In this document: one piece after another, positions 34,451 through 44,622 of the stretch | How the letters are laid out: every line of letters starts with the position of its first letter | How positions within the stretch are numbered: position 1 is the stretch's first letter | NCBI RefSeq assembly: GCF_016615955.1 | Contig: NZ_CP067113.1 | Coordinates: 1,922,001-1,986,000, forward strand | Direction of reading: 5' to 3' | DNA from: Luteimonas sp. MC1750 | GTDB taxonomy: Bacteria; Pseudomonadota; Gammaproteobacteria; Xanthomonadales; Xanthomonadaceae | Length of the DNA: 64,000 bases | Notes under the pieces: generated by a model | Databases searched by the model: none | What the model saw: the letters and a program-made list of their open reading frames with translations, nothing else | Told to the model about the DNA's origin: nothing | Made by a program: the position numbers and the translations under genes

Positions 34451-37400
34451 CTACATATTCCGTCGATACTCCCCACCCACATCATAAAGCGCATGACTGA
34501 TCTGCCCCAGGCTATGCGTCTTCACCGCCTCCATCAGCGCCTCGAACACATTCCTGCGCTCCCGCGCCGTCTTCTGCAGATAACCCAGCCCACGCCCGTC
34601 ATGCGGCTCCGTCGCCGCCGCGGCATCATCCTCCACCACGTGCGCATGCTCGGTCTCCCCGACCGGCGCCAGCACGTTGCGGGCCGTCTGCCACAGCCGC
34701 ACGTTCTCGATCTGCTGCCCCTTCTCTTCTTCCGTTGAGCGGATCAGCTCGATCTCGGTGGTCACTTCACCCGCGTGCTCCTTCGGCAGGAAGGTGTTCA
34801 CGCCCACCAGCGGCAGGCTGCCGTCGTGCTTCTTGTGCTCGTAGTACAGGCTCTCTTCCTGGATCTTGCCGCGCTGGTACATGGTGTCCATGGCGCCCAG
34901 CACGCCGCCGCGCTCGCTGATGGCTTCGAACTCCTTGTACACGGCCTCTTCCACCAGGTCGGTCAGGTAGTCCACGGCGAAGCTGCCCTGCCAGGGGTTC
35001 TCGATGAAGTTGAGCCCCAGCTCCTTGTTGATGATCATCTGGATGGCCACGGCGCGGCGCACGCTCTCTTCGGTCGGCGTGGTGATGGCTTCGTCGTAGG
35101 CGTTGGTGTGCAGGCTGTTGGCGTTGTCGAACAGGGCGTACAGGGCCTGCAGCGTGGTGCGGATGTCGTTGAACTGGATCTCCTGCGCGTGCAGGCTCCG
35201 GCCGCTGGTCTGGATGTGATACTTCATCATCTGGCTGCGGTCGTTGGCGCCGTAGCGCTCGCGCATGGCGCGCGCCCAGATGCGGCGGGCCACGCGGCCG
35301 ATCACGGTGTACTCGGGGTCCATGCCGTTGGAGAAGAAGAACGACAGGTTGGGCGCGAAGTCGTCGATCTTCATGCCGCGCGCCAGGTAGTACTCGACGA
35401 TGGTGAAGCCGTTGCTGAGGGTGAAAGCCAGCTGGCTGATCGGGTTCGCCCCGGCTTCGGCGATGTGATAGCCGGAGATCGACACCGAGTAGAAGTTGCG
35501 GACCTTCTGGTCCACGAAGTACTGCTGGATGTCGCCCATCATGCGGAGCGCGAACTCGGTGCTGAAGATGCAGGTGTTCTGCGCCTGGTCCTCTTTCAGG
35601 ATGTCGGCCTGCACGGTGCCGCGCACGGTGGCGAGCGTCTCGGCCTTGATGCGGGCGTAGGTTTCGGCGTCCACCAGCTGGTCGCCGGTCATGCCGAGGA
35701 AGGCCAGGCCCAGGCCGTCGTTGGTGGGCGGCAGTTCGCCGTAATACTTCGGACGCTCGCGGCCTTCGAAGAAGGCCTCGATCTTTTGTTGCGCCTCCGC
35801 CCAGCGCGCGTCGTCGGCCTTCACGTACTTCTCCACCTGCTGGTCGATGGCGCAGTTCATGAACATCGCCAGGATCATCGGCGCGGGGCCGTTGATCGTC
35901 ATCGAGACGCTGGTGGTGGGCGCGCACAGGTCGAAGCCGGAGTACAGCTTCTTCATGTCGTCGAGCGTGGGGATGTTGACGCCGGAGTTGCCGATCTTGC
36001 CGTAGATGTCCGGGCGCGGCGCGGGGTCTTCGCCGTACAGGGTGACGCTGTCAAACGCCGTGGACAGGCGCGCGGCGGGCTGGCCCACCGAGAGGTAATG
36101 GAAGCGGCGGTTGGTGCGCTCGGGCGTGCCTTCGCCGGCGAACATGCGGATCGGGTCCTCGCCGGTGCGGCGGTAGGGATACACGCCGCCGGTGTAGGGG
36201 TAGCTGCCCGGCAGGTTCTCCTTGCCCAGGAACACCAGCAGCTCGCCCCAGCTCTTGTAGGTGGGGGCGGCGATCTTGGGGATCGGCTGGTGGCTGAGGG
36301 ATTCGCGGTAGTTCTCGACGCGGATCGCCTTGCCGCGGACCTGGTATTCGGTGACTTCGTCGGTGATCGACTTCAGGCGCGCCGGCCACTCGCGCAGGTT
36401 GCGCAGGTTCTCGCTGGTGAGCGACTGGACGGCGTCGTTGTAGCGCTGGCGCAGCGTGGCGAGTGAGCGGTCACCCTCCACCGTCAGGTCCTCGCCGTTG
36501 AAGAGGTCGAGGGCCTTGGGCAGCCTGTCGTCGCCCAGTTCCTGCAGCGACTGCCAGAACGCCTGCGCGCGGTCGGCGGCCTCGGCCTGCTTCTCGATCG
36601 ACGCGTTGATCGCCCTGCCCTGCTCGGCGATCTCGGCCAGGTAGCGGATGCGGCTGCCGGGGATCAGCACGGTGGCGCGGGGCTCGCGCAGCGAGGTGTC
36701 GATGTCGGGGCGGAAGTCGCAGCGCGATGTACTGCGCGCGGCCGCACCGTCCGACGCCGCGCCAGCGCCGGCCTCGGCCAGGGCCGGCACCTTCTCGCGC
36801 AGCAGCCGGCACAGGTTGGCGAACATCCAGCTCACGCCGGGGTCGTTGAACTGGCTGGCGATGGTGGGATACACCGGCACGTCTTCGTCGGCCGTCTGGA
36901 ACGCGACGCGGTTGCGCTTCCACTGCTTGCGGATGTCGCGCAGGGCGTCTTCGGCGCCGCGCTTGTCGTACTTGTTGAGCACGATCAGCTCGGCGTAGTC
37001 GATCATGTCGATTTTCTCGAGCTGGCTGGCCGCGCCGTAGTCGCTGGTCATGACGTACATCGGGAAGTCGACCAGGTCGACGATCTCCGAGTCGGACTGG
37101 CCGATGCCGGCGGTCTCCACGATCACCAGGTCGTAGCCCAGGCCCTTCAGGAAGCCGATGCAGTCCTTCAGCACGGCATTGGTCGCCACGTTCTGGCGGC
37201 GGGTGGCCATGGAGCGCATGTAGACGCGGTGGCTGCGCAGCGAGTTCATGCGGATGCGGTCGCCCAGCAGCGCGCCGCCGGTGCGGCGGCGGGTGGGGTC
37301 GACCGAGATCACCGCGATGCGCATCTGCGGGAAGCTGGCCAGGAAGCGGTTCAGCAGCTCGTCGGTGACCGAGCTCTTGCCGGCGCCGCCGGTGCCGGTG

Positions 37401-38047
37401 ATGCCGATGACCGGCGTGGGGCCGTCATGGCCGGCCGCGCCCGAGGCCCACTGCTTGCGCAGCATGGCGAGCTCCGACTCGGAATACACGCCGTCTTCGA
37501 GCGCCGACAGCACGCGGCCGATCGCGATCTCGTCGTCCATCGACGGTCGGGTGCTGGCGGGCTCGCGCGCCGCGGCAGCCTGTGCGTCGCGGGCGCCGGA
37601 CACGCGCTTCACCACGTCCTCGATCATCTCCACCAGGCCCAGCTTCATGCCGTCGTTGGGGTGGTAGATGCGCTCCACGCCATAGGCCTCGAGCTCGCGG
37701 ATCTCCTCGGGGGTGATGGTGCCGCCGCCGCCGCCGACCACGCGGATATGGCCGGCGTCGCGCTCGCGCAGCATGTCGACCATGTACTTCATGTATTCGA
37801 CGTGGCCGCCCTGGTAGCTCGACAGCGCGATGCCGTCGGCGTCTTCCTGCAGCGCGGCGCGCACCACGTCTTCCACCGAGCGGTTGTGGCCGAGGTGGAT
37901 CACCTCGGCGCCCTGCGCCTGGATCAGCCGCCGCATGATGTTGATCGCGGCGTCGTGGCCGTCGAACAGGCTGGCGGCGGTGACGAAGCGCAGCGGCGTG
38001 GCTTCGGCGCGGGTGGCAACGGGGGTGTGGCTGGCGGGAACGCTCAT
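34451..38047 (-). CDS. icmF: Fused isobutyryl-CoA mutase IcmF
   Basis: A 1198-residue fusion. Residues 15-150 form a B12-binding domain ([13 protein letters not shown], with the lower-ligand His31). Residues 210-430 form a MeaI-type G3E GTPase chaperone ([12 protein letters not shown], Walker A at 218-225). The remainder is the acyl-CoA mutase large domain, with [16 protein letters not shown] and [15 protein letters not shown], hallmarks of IcmF rather than methylmalonyl-CoA mutase. It interconverts isobutyryl-CoA and butyryl-CoA, possibly also isovaleryl/pivalyl-CoA, and carries its own reactivating GTPase. The frame is open far upstream but the first conserved residues follow ATG 38047. It lies 101 bases after the phytochrome gene. 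Confidence 0.93.
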   Translation of the reverse strand: MSVPASHTPVATRAEATPLRFVTAASLFDGHDAAINIMRRLIQAQGAEVIHLGHNRSVEDVVRAALQEDADGIALSSYQGGHVEYMKYMVDMLRERDAGHIRVVGGGGGTITPEEIRELEAYGVERIYHPNDGMKLGLVEMIEDVVKRVSGARDAQAAAAREPASTRPSMDDEIAIGRVLSALEDGVYSESELAMLRKQWASGAAGHDGPTPVIGITGTGGAGKSSVTDELLNRFLASFPQMRIAVISVDPTRRRTGGALLGDRIRMNSLRSHRVYMRSMATRRQNVATNAVLKDCIGFLKGLGYDLVIVETAGIGQSDSEIVDLVDFPMYVMTSDYGAASQLEKIDMIDYAELIVLNKYDKRGAEDALRDIRKQWKRNRVAFQTADEDVPVYPTIASQFNDPGVSWMFANLCRLLREKVPALAEAGAGAASDGAAARSTSRCDFRPDIDTSLREPRATVLIPGSRIRYLAEIAEQGRAINASIEKQAEAADRAQAFWQSLQELGDDRLPKALDLFNGEDLTVEGDRSLATLRQRYNDAVQSLTSENLRNLREWPARLKSITDEVTEYQVRGKAIRVENYRESLSHQPIPKIAAPTYKSWGELLVFLGKENLPGSYPYTGGVYPYRRTGEDPIRMFAGEGTPERTNRRFHYLSVGQPAARLSTAFDSVTLYGEDPAPRPDIYGKIGNSGVNIPTLDDMKKLYSGFDLCAPTTSVSMTINGPAPMILAMFMNCAIDQQVEKYVKADDARWAEAQQKIEAFFEGRERPKYYGELPPTNDGLGLAFLGMTGDQLVDAETYARIKAETLATVRGTVQADILKEDQAQNTCIFSTEFALRMMGDIQQYFVDQKVRNFYSVSISGYHIAEAGANPISQLAFTLSNGFTIVEYYLARGMKIDDFAPNLSFFFSNGMDPEYTVIGRVARRIWARAMRERYGANDRSQMMKYHIQTSGRSLHAQEIQFNDIRTTLQALYALFDNANSLHTNAYDEAITTPTEESVRRAVAIQMIINKELGLNFIENPWQGSFAVDYLTDLVEEAVYKEFEAISERGGVLGAMDTMYQRGKIQEESLYYEHKKHDGSLPLVGVNTFLPKEHAGEVTTEIELIRSTEEEKGQQIENVRLWQTARNVLAPVGETEHAHVVEDDAAAATEPHDGRGLGYLQKTARERRNVFEALMEAVKTHSLGQISHALYDVGGEYRRNM

Positions 38048-38148
38048 CGGGAACCGTCGGAATCCATGGAAAACGGTCCGATTGTAGCCCGCGGCCACGC
38101 GCCGCCCGGGCGCGCACCGGCGCATGGCCGGCGCGTCCCGTGCCGGGG

Positions 38149-39927
38149 TCAGTCCAGGGCGTCGGCCATGGCGCCCAGCTCGTCTTCCATCTGGGTCAGC
38201 AGGGCGCGCAGGCGCTCCAGGCGTCCGCGCTCGGGCGAGGCCCCGTCGAGCAGCTCGGCCAGGCGGCGCAGGCGGGTGGCGTGTTCGCGCGCGTCCCAGC
38301 GCAGCATCGAGCGGTCGCTGTCGCTGCGCACGCCGTCCTCGGCACCGCAGGTGCCGCGCAGCGGCTGCTCCGGGATGTAGCGCTCGACCACCATGCGCAG
38401 GCGGCGGGCCAGCTCGAAATCGCGGCCGGTCCAGGCCGCGGACAGGGCCCTGACGTCCACTTCCCAGGCCTCGAAGCTGGCCCGCGGGCCGATATGGGTG
38501 CCGTCGGGATCCATCTGGAAGGGGCGGTCCGGGCGGCCCGCCCAGCGCAGGGTCTCGCGCTGCTCGCGGCGGAACAGCAGCAGCCAGACGCCACTGCCCT
38601 GTCCCAGGCGCACGGCGAACAGGCCGCAGGCGTCCGGCTGCGCGTCGGGATGCCAGTCCGCGCCCCGCGCGGTGGCGGCGGCGCCGGCATGGCCCTGCGT
38701 GCCGGCCCAGGCCAGGGCGTGCGCCAGGCCTTCGCCATCGGGGGTGGCCCCGTGCACGTGCCAGCCGCCGTCCAGGCACACCGCCACGCCATCGGCTTCC
38801 ACCGAGCCCAGCACCAGGTCCAGCATCTCCGGCAGCAGCGCGGAGGCGGCCTCCGGACCGGCGGCGCGGTGCAGGCGCCCTTCCAGCGCGTCGCGATGGC
38901 TGCGGCGCACGGCGTCGATGCGCGCGGAGCCGCGCAGTTCGTGCGCGTCGAGGATCATCGACGCGTGGCGGCCCACCATCTCCAGCGCGGTGCGCTGGCG
39001 TGCGTTCACCGGCCGCGGGCTGCCGTGGTGGCAGGCCACCAGGCCCCACAGCCGGCCATCGACCACCAGCGAGATCGACATCGAGGCGGCCACGCCCATG
39101 TTGCGCAGGTACTGCAGGTGCACCGGCGAAACCGCGCGCAGCACGTCGAAGCTCATGTCCAGCGGGCCCTCGAGCTCGGGCGACTGCATCAGCGGCTGCG
39201 GCTCGGCGGTGACGTCGGCGATCACCCGCACGCGGTTGCGCAGGTACAGCGCGCGCGCCTGCGGCGGGATGTCGGACGCCGGGTAGCGCAGGCCCTCGTA
39301 CGAGGCCAGGCCGCCGGCCAGCGCCTCGGCCACCACTTCGCCGCTGTAGTCGGGCAGGAAGCGGTAGACCATCACCCGGTCGTAGCCGGAGATGCGCTGC
39401 ACCTGGCGGGCGATGCTGGGCAGGAAGTCGCCGTTGCCGGCCGCGGCGTCGAGCCCCGAGACCATGGCGTGCCCGCCTTCCAGCGCCTGGCCCAGGCCCG
39501 AAGGCTCGATCTCCAGGTGCACCAGCCCACCGGCGGCATGGGTGGAGATGTCGTGCAGCGCGCCCATCGGGCCGACGTTGGCGGCGCAGGCGAACTGCGA
39601 GGCACCGCTTTCACCGCGCGCGAGCACCGCGTTGACCGCGGCCAGCGACGCACGGTCGAGCAGCGCCTCGATCGGCTGGTGCAGCAGCGCGGCCATGTCG
39701 CCGGCGTCGAACAGCTCCACGGCGTTGGCCGATGCGGCGAGGATGCGCAGGTCGCGGGCGTGGTAGGCCAGCAGCACGCCGGGCGGCTGCACGGCGCCGA
39801 TGACGTGGATCGGCTCGCGCGCGCATTCGGCGAGGGCGTGCTCGAAGCGGGCGTCCGCGGACGGGCTCTGCTCCGACAGTGCGTGCCGCGACAGGTCGGG
39901 CGCGGACAGCTTGGGGTCTGGCTTCAT
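38149..39927 (-). CDS. bphP: Bacteriophytochrome photosensory module without kinase output
   Basis: A 592-residue PAS-GAF-PHY red/far-red photoreceptor. The N-terminal [17 protein letters not shown] places the biliverdin-binding Cys35 in its usual position (the common QPHG reads QPPG). The GAF domain has [19 protein letters not shown]. The PHY domain has [11 protein letters not shown], the tongue-like motif. The protein ends with about 60 helical residues; no histidine kinase, PAS or GGDEF output is present. It therefore must signal through a partner or by its helical tail. Translation is coupled to the heme oxygenase gene by ATGA. Confidence 0.9.
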   Translation of the reverse strand: MKPDPKLSAPDLSRHALSEQSPSADARFEHALAECAREPIHVIGAVQPPGVLLAYHARDLRILAASANAVELFDAGDMAALLHQPIEALLDRASLAAVNAVLARGESGASQFACAANVGPMGALHDISTHAAGGLVHLEIEPSGLGQALEGGHAMVSGLDAAAGNGDFLPSIARQVQRISGYDRVMVYRFLPDYSGEVVAEALAGGLASYEGLRYPASDIPPQARALYLRNRVRVIADVTAEPQPLMQSPELEGPLDMSFDVLRAVSPVHLQYLRNMGVAASMSISLVVDGRLWGLVACHHGSPRPVNARQRTALEMVGRHASMILDAHELRGSARIDAVRRSHRDALEGRLHRAAGPEAASALLPEMLDLVLGSVEADGVAVCLDGGWHVHGATPDGEGLAHALAWAGTQGHAGAAATARGADWHPDAQPDACGLFAVRLGQGSGVWLLLFRREQRETLRWAGRPDRPFQMDPDGTHIGPRASFEAWEVDVRALSAAWTGRDFELARRLRMVVERYIPEQPLRGTCGAEDGVRSDSDRSMLRWDAREHATRLRRLAELLDGASPERGRLERLRALLTQMEDELGAMADALD

Positions 39928-40517
39928 GCCGTGGTTCCTCCGGGGGCGAGTCGCGAATGGACGATGGCGAAGCCATCGCGTGCGCCGGACGTGGCGGCGG
40001 CGGCGTGTGCGTCGGGCAGCGTGGCCAGCAGGCGGACGAAACGCCCCCAGCGCGGCGGGTCCGCGGTGACGTGGTCGAGGAAGCGGCGCGCGCCGCTGAC
40101 CTCCGGGTGCGCGGTGGCGAGCGCGCCGACGTCGCGCGCGAGCAGGCGCGCGCCGAGCGCGGAGCCTTCGATCACGTAACAGCCGCCGAGCCAGTGCGCA
40201 CGGCTGGCGGGCGCGGGGGCGCCGGTGGCCGCGCTGGCGACGCCGAGGGTCGCGCAGTCGGCGCGCAGGCAGTCGAGTCGCACGCCGTCGTGCCAGGCCG
40301 CGTCGCGGCCGGACCAGTCGCCGCGATGGCCGAGCGCAAGCCATTCGGCCAGCGGCAGCAGTGCGCCGAGGTAGCGGCGGTAGTCGCGGAGATTCCGCAG
40401 GCCGTGCGGCAGCAGCGCATCAAGGGCGTCGTGGGTACCACGCGTGGCGCTGCGGACCTCTGCAAGCACGCTCGTGGCATCGAAGCCCCTGACTGCAGGC
40501 GCTGTCGTATTCGGCAT
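39924..40517 (-). CDS. bphO: Biliverdin-producing heme oxygenase
   Basis: A 197-residue heme oxygenase that makes the phytochrome chromophore biliverdin. EVRSATRGTHDALDALLP carries the proximal haem His, and HWLGGCYVIEGSALGARLL is the distal-helix motif. Start at ATG 40517 gives MPNTTAPAVRGF; an upstream GTG at 40595 is also in frame and would add 26 residues. The stop overlaps the bphP start, so enzyme and receptor are made together. A 14-bp palindrome lies just before the upstream start. Confidence 0.88.
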   Translation of the reverse strand: MPNTTAPAVRGFDATSVLAEVRSATRGTHDALDALLPHGLRNLRDYRRYLGALLPLAEWLALGHRGDWSGRDAAWHDGVRLDCLRADCATLGVASAATGAPAPASRAHWLGGCYVIEGSALGARLLARDVGALATAHPEVSGARRFLDHVTADPPRWGRFVRLLATLPDAHAAAATSGARDGFAIVHSRLAPGGTTA

Positions 40518-40595
40518 CGGGATCCAATGGGCGGGGACAGGCCGCCCGGCGAGCGCATTCAACCACCGACGCGCCTCCCGCACCACCGTGTCCAC

Positions 40596-40609
40596 CTGAA
40601 CCTGTTCAG
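40596..40609. promoter_or_regulatory. Palindrome upstream of bphO
   Basis: CTGAAC-CT-GTTCAG, a perfect 6-2-6 inverted repeat lying exactly in the short gap between the stop of the protease-hydrolase gene and the first possible bphO start. A plausible operator for a dimeric regulator of bphO-bphP; no matching regulator is identified. Confidence 0.35.
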
Positions 40610-40610
40610 C

Positions 40611-42704
40611 TTAGTCGGCAAGCCCGGCGGTGAAGCGCCGGCGCCGCTGCGCGCGTGTTTCCGCCGACGCGTGCAGGCCCACGCGTGCACCGCTGCGCCG
40701 CTTGCCGAGCACGGTGGCCACCAGCGCGGCCACCGTCGCCGGATCGTCGTCGAAGCCGCCGTGGGTGGTCGCACGCGCCGCGCCGGCGTCGCCCAGCGGG
40801 CGGTCGTTGGGCGACTGCACCCAGTCGAGGCGACCCTCGGCGATCGCCTTGTGCACGCGTTCGTAGCCCCAGGCCTGGTCGGCGGGTTCGCGGGCCTCGA
40901 TGAAGCGCGCCATGCCGGCCAGCGGCGTGCCCTGGCGCAGGCGGCGGTCGATCCAGTTGCGCGGCTGCTGCTCGAAGGCGCGCGCCACCAGGTACAGCAG
41001 CGACTTGTTGTAGATGCGCAGGCAGTGGTCGTCCTGCTCGGCGGCGTCGGTGAGGGTGAAGAGCGTCGCGCGCTCCACCGCCCGCGACTCGATGGCCGGC
41101 AGGCAGGCCTGGATGAAGCTGTCCATGTCCAGCGCCGGCGCCCACAGGCTGAGGCTGGCCACCCGCCCGCCCATGCCGAGCATCCCCTGCGCGGGGCCGC
41201 CGATGATCTGGCCCGGCCGCGTCAGCAGCTGCAGCAGCGGGGCCATCAGGATCGCGCCGGCGCTGTGCGCGGCGAGGTGGATCTCGACGTCGGGATCCGC
41301 GCGCCGCCACTCGTCCAGCAGGCGCGCCACCTGGGCCGCACCGCCGTTCTCGACGAAGCCGCCGCCCGGCGCCGCCGACACCGCGGTGGTGGCGAGCCGG
41401 GCGTTCTCCTTCATCTCGTCCCACATCAGCCTGCCGCCGATGGCGCGCGCCAGCGGCTCGATGGTGTCGTCGATGCGGTCGAGCAGCAGGTCCTTGGCCG
41501 CGTCGATCACGCCCTCGCTGCGCGGGCGCGCGGCGTCCTTGAGGATGTTGCCGAGCGTGGACCAGAGGTCGGTCTTCCAGATGAAGCACAGCGGGTAGAC
41601 CTGCTGCGCCAGCATGGTCTGGCGGAAGTCGGCGGCGCGCTGGATGGCGGCATCCTCGGGCACCAGGCCGCCGTGCGCGTAGAGCAGCACGCGCTTCTTC
41701 TTCCACCCGGCGGTGATCGCGCGCATGTCCTGGCGCACGATGTTGCGCACGTCCTCCTGGGTGCAGGCGAAGCGGCCCTCGCAGCGCAGCGCGCCGTTGT
41801 TGCCCAGGCTGATGACGTGCGGGCGCAGGTCGGCCTGCGAATAGCCCACCGACTGCCGGCCCAGCGGCGAGGTGCTGACCGCGGCGGAGCTGGCGCGTTC
41901 GAGTTCGACCGGCACCGCGAGGCGCGCCACCCAGACGTCGGTGCCGCGCTCGAGCCATTCGTCGTAGCTGATCCAGCCGTAGCCGAACTGGCCCCAGCCT
42001 TCGCCCCAGGAGTTCTGCAGCCAGAACCCGCCGCGGTCGTAGCCGACGATGGCATAGGCGTGCCAGCCGAGCACCGGCTGCTGCGCCCAGCGGATGCGGC
42101 CGCTGGCGGCGGGTGCGTCCCAGCCGTCGTGCACGGCGGACGAGGCGTAGAGCACGCCGGTCTCGGCGAAGGCGGCGTGCATCGCCACCAGGTCCTTGTG
42201 GTTGACGCGGGCGTAGGCGCCGAGCGGATTGCGCAGCGCGTCGCGCGCGCGCTCGTCGGTGTAGGGCTCGAGCTTCAGGCCGGGGGTATAGGGCCAGAGG
42301 TCCTCGGAACAGACACCGTGGCGGTGCCAGGCCTTCATCGCGCCGCGGCAGCTGGAGCCGGAATAGCCCTCGCCTTCCCATTCGTCGTAGCGGCGCGCCA
42401 TGTCGTAGAACATCCGCGTGCTGACGCGGGTGGCGTCGGGCTGCGGGCGCCGCCGGCGCAGCAGCACGTGGGCGACGGTGGCGAGGCCGAAGGCGGTGCA
42501 GGCGCCATCGCTGCCCTGGTCGAGGACCGGGATGCCCAGGGCGAGGAACTGCTCGAGCGGCGACTCGGTGGGCACGTCGACCAGGGTGGGCTCGAACATG
42601 CGGTCGCGGAAGTCGGCGGTGTCGGGGCGGGCGTCGAACAGCCGGCGCGTGCCGGAGTCGAGCGAGGCGATCGCCGGGGGCGGTGCGGGACGTGCTGCGG
42701 CCAT
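40611..42704 (-). CDS. Papain-like cysteine protease fused to an alpha/beta-hydrolase-like domain
   Basis: A 697-residue protein. Residues 45-260 are a papain (C1) fold with LDQGSDGACTAFGLA (Cys69), VLGWHAYAIVGYDRGG (His215) and WLQNSWGEGWGQFGYG (Asn231). The C-terminal region (about 335-600) begins KKRVLLYAHGGLVPED, like an alpha/beta-hydrolase oxyanion loop, and has VEIHLAAHSAGAILM, a nucleophile-elbow-like motif around Ser481. No signal peptide is evident. ATG 42704 follows GGGAGCTCCAGGC. Two hydrolytic activities in one chain is unusual; substrates are unknown, and a toxin or effector is one option. Confidence 0.8.
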   Translation of the reverse strand: MAAARPAPPPAIASLDSGTRRLFDARPDTADFRDRMFEPTLVDVPTESPLEQFLALGIPVLDQGSDGACTAFGLATVAHVLLRRRRPQPDATRVSTRMFYDMARRYDEWEGEGYSGSSCRGAMKAWHRHGVCSEDLWPYTPGLKLEPYTDERARDALRNPLGAYARVNHKDLVAMHAAFAETGVLYASSAVHDGWDAPAASGRIRWAQQPVLGWHAYAIVGYDRGGFWLQNSWGEGWGQFGYGWISYDEWLERGTDVWVARLAVPVELERASSAAVSTSPLGRQSVGYSQADLRPHVISLGNNGALRCEGRFACTQEDVRNIVRQDMRAITAGWKKKRVLLYAHGGLVPEDAAIQRAADFRQTMLAQQVYPLCFIWKTDLWSTLGNILKDAARPRSEGVIDAAKDLLLDRIDDTIEPLARAIGGRLMWDEMKENARLATTAVSAAPGGGFVENGGAAQVARLLDEWRRADPDVEIHLAAHSAGAILMAPLLQLLTRPGQIIGGPAQGMLGMGGRVASLSLWAPALDMDSFIQACLPAIESRAVERATLFTLTDAAEQDDHCLRIYNKSLLYLVARAFEQQPRNWIDRRLRQGTPLAGMARFIEAREPADQAWGYERVHKAIAEGRLDWVQSPNDRPLGDAGAARATTHGGFDDDPATVAALVATVLGKRRSGARVGLHASAETRAQRRRRFTAGLAD

Positions 42705-42828
42705 GCCTGGAGCTCCCTGTCTGGCGTGGATCGAGCCTGCTTCCCCTGTGCCGACCCTTTTACACCCGCCGCTCCTGCAATGGCGCGCGGTTATAGTGCC
42801 GGCCTTCGGGGACGGGGACGGACATCGG

Positions 42829-44427
42829 GTGATCAGCCGGGCGCGGCGCATCATGCTCTGGGGCGCCTTCACGCTGGCCGTGCTGGTCGCCAGCGGCCTG
42901 CTGCTGGCCGACCGGCTGACGCCGCCCAACACCGGGCAGGCCTCGTGGGCGCTGCCGGTGGCCCGCGACGACACCCCGCTCGACCGCGAGCTGGCACCGC
43001 TGCTGGCGCAGCATCCGGGCCAGACCGGCGCGATCACCCTGGTCGACGGCATCGACGCCTTCGCCGCACGCGCGATGTCGGCGCGCCAGTCCGGGCGCAG
43101 CCTGGACCTGCAGTACTACATCTGGCACGACGATCTCACCGGCCGCCTGCTCGCACGCGAGGCCTGGCTGGCCGCCGAGCGCGGCGTGCGCGTGCGCCTG
43201 CTGCTGGACGACATCAACGCCGGCGGCAAGGACACGCCGCTGCTGGTGCTGGACGGCCATCCCAACATCGAGGTGCGCCTGTACAACCCGTTCCGCAACC
43301 GCGACGGCATCGCGCGCCTGCTGGAGATGCTGCAGCGCGGCTTCAGCCTCAACCACCGCATGCACAACAAGGCCTGGATCGCCGACGGGCGGGTGGCGAT
43401 CGTGGGCGGGCGCAACGTCGGGCTGGAGTACTTCGGCGCGTCGGACGCCAGCAACTTCCACGATCTCGACCTGCTGCTGTTCGGCCCCGAGGTCGAGCAG
43501 GCCAGCCGCATCTTCGATGCGTTCTGGAACAGCGACGCGGTGGTGCCGCTGTCCGACCTCGGCACGCTGGGACTGGACGACATCCGCGCCACCGTCGCGT
43601 TGATCGGCGGCGAGGCGCGCACGGCCGACGCACGGCGCTACATGGAGCGGGTGGAAGGCTCGTCCACGGTGCGCGCCTACCTGCAGCAGTCGCTGGAGCC
43701 GCACTGGAGCGACCGCATCCGCGTGGTCTCCGATCCGCCGGTCAAGCGGCCGGGCGACGACACCACGGACTGGCTGGTGGGCCAGGTGGACGCGGCGCTG
43801 CGCGGCGCGCGGCAGGCCGCCCTGCTGGTCTCGCCCTATTTCGTGCCGGGCGATGACACGTCCGGGATGCTGACCGGGCTGGCGTCGGCTGGCGTGCACG
43901 TGGGCGTGGTCACCAATTCGCTGGCGGCCAACGACGTGGTGGCGGTGCACGGCGGCTACGCGAAATACCGGCGGCGGCTGCTGGACGGCGGCGTGCACCT
44001 GTACGAGCTGCGGCCCGAGGCCGCCGTCAACGGCAACGGCGATGCCGAGGGCCCGGCCAACGTGCGGCCGCGGGCCCGCGCCGCGGGCAGCAGCGGCGCC
44101 AGCCTGCACACCAAGGCCTTCCTGGTGGATGCGCAGTCCGGCTTCATCGGTTCCTACAACCTCGACCCGCGCTCGGCCTGGCTGAACACGGAGATGGGCG
44201 TCTTCTTCGACGATCCCGGCCTGGCCGCCGACCTGCGCGCGGAGTACCTGCACCTGGCCGGCCCGGCGCTGAGCTGGAAGGTGGTGCTGGACGCCGGGGA
44301 TGACGTGGCGTGGCTGGACGGCGCCGCGCAGCCGGCGGCGCTGCTCGTCACGGAGCCGGCCGCCAGCCGCTGGCGCCGCCTGCAGGCCTGGGTGTTCCGC
44401 TGGCTGCCGCTCGAATCGCAGCTCTGA
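42829..44427 (+). CDS. Phospholipase D-family (cardiolipin synthase-like) protein
   Basis: A 532-residue protein with an N-terminal membrane anchor (LWGAFTLAVLVASGLLLA). Two HKD motifs are present: HNKAWIADGRVAIVGGRN (His about 179) and HTKAFLVDAQSGFIGSYN (His about 427). LDLQYYIWHDDLTGRLL and LLVSPYFVPG are typical of cardiolipin synthase C-like members. It transfers or hydrolyses phosphatidyl groups at the membrane. GTG 42829 (VISRARRIM) is used; ATG 42853 is an alternative. Divergent from the protease-hydrolase gene. Confidence 0.9.
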   Translation: MISRARRIMLWGAFTLAVLVASGLLLADRLTPPNTGQASWALPVARDDTPLDRELAPLLAQHPGQTGAITLVDGIDAFAARAMSARQSGRSLDLQYYIWHDDLTGRLLAREAWLAAERGVRVRLLLDDINAGGKDTPLLVLDGHPNIEVRLYNPFRNRDGIARLLEMLQRGFSLNHRMHNKAWIADGRVAIVGGRNVGLEYFGASDASNFHDLDLLLFGPEVEQASRIFDAFWNSDAVVPLSDLGTLGLDDIRATVALIGGEARTADARRYMERVEGSSTVRAYLQQSLEPHWSDRIRVVSDPPVKRPGDDTTDWLVGQVDAALRGARQAALLVSPYFVPGDDTSGMLTGLASAGVHVGVVTNSLAANDVVAVHGGYAKYRRRLLDGGVHLYELRPEAAVNGNGDAEGPANVRPRARAAGSSGASLHTKAFLVDAQSGFIGSYNLDPRSAWLNTEMGVFFDDPGLAADLRAEYLHLAGPALSWKVVLDAGDDVAWLDGAAQPAALLVTEPAASRWRRLQAWVFRWLPLESQL

Positions 44428-44622
44428 GCGATTGCTGCGCTGCGGCATCCCGCCATACCCGCACGCACGGGAAATCACCGCGCCGGCGGCGTAGAATGTC
44501 GGGCCTGTCGCCTTCCCGGACCCCGTGTCCGGTGCACCGGCGGCCGTACAACCAGCACCCCACCCAAACCACCGGCCACCCCGCGCCCAGCGCGGGATGC
44601 TGAGCCGGCTGCGGAGTCCCGA

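Noticed and set aside
38048..39049. N-terminal extension of IcmF running through the phytochrome gene
   Set aside because: The extension reads the phytochrome gene in a wrong phase; conserved IcmF sequence begins just after ATG 38047.
39879..43856. 1325-codon plus-strand frame across bphP, bphO and the protease-hydrolase gene
   Set aside because: Antisense shadow with His/Arg/Gln-rich low-complexity translation and no domain; the minus-strand genes have full motifs.
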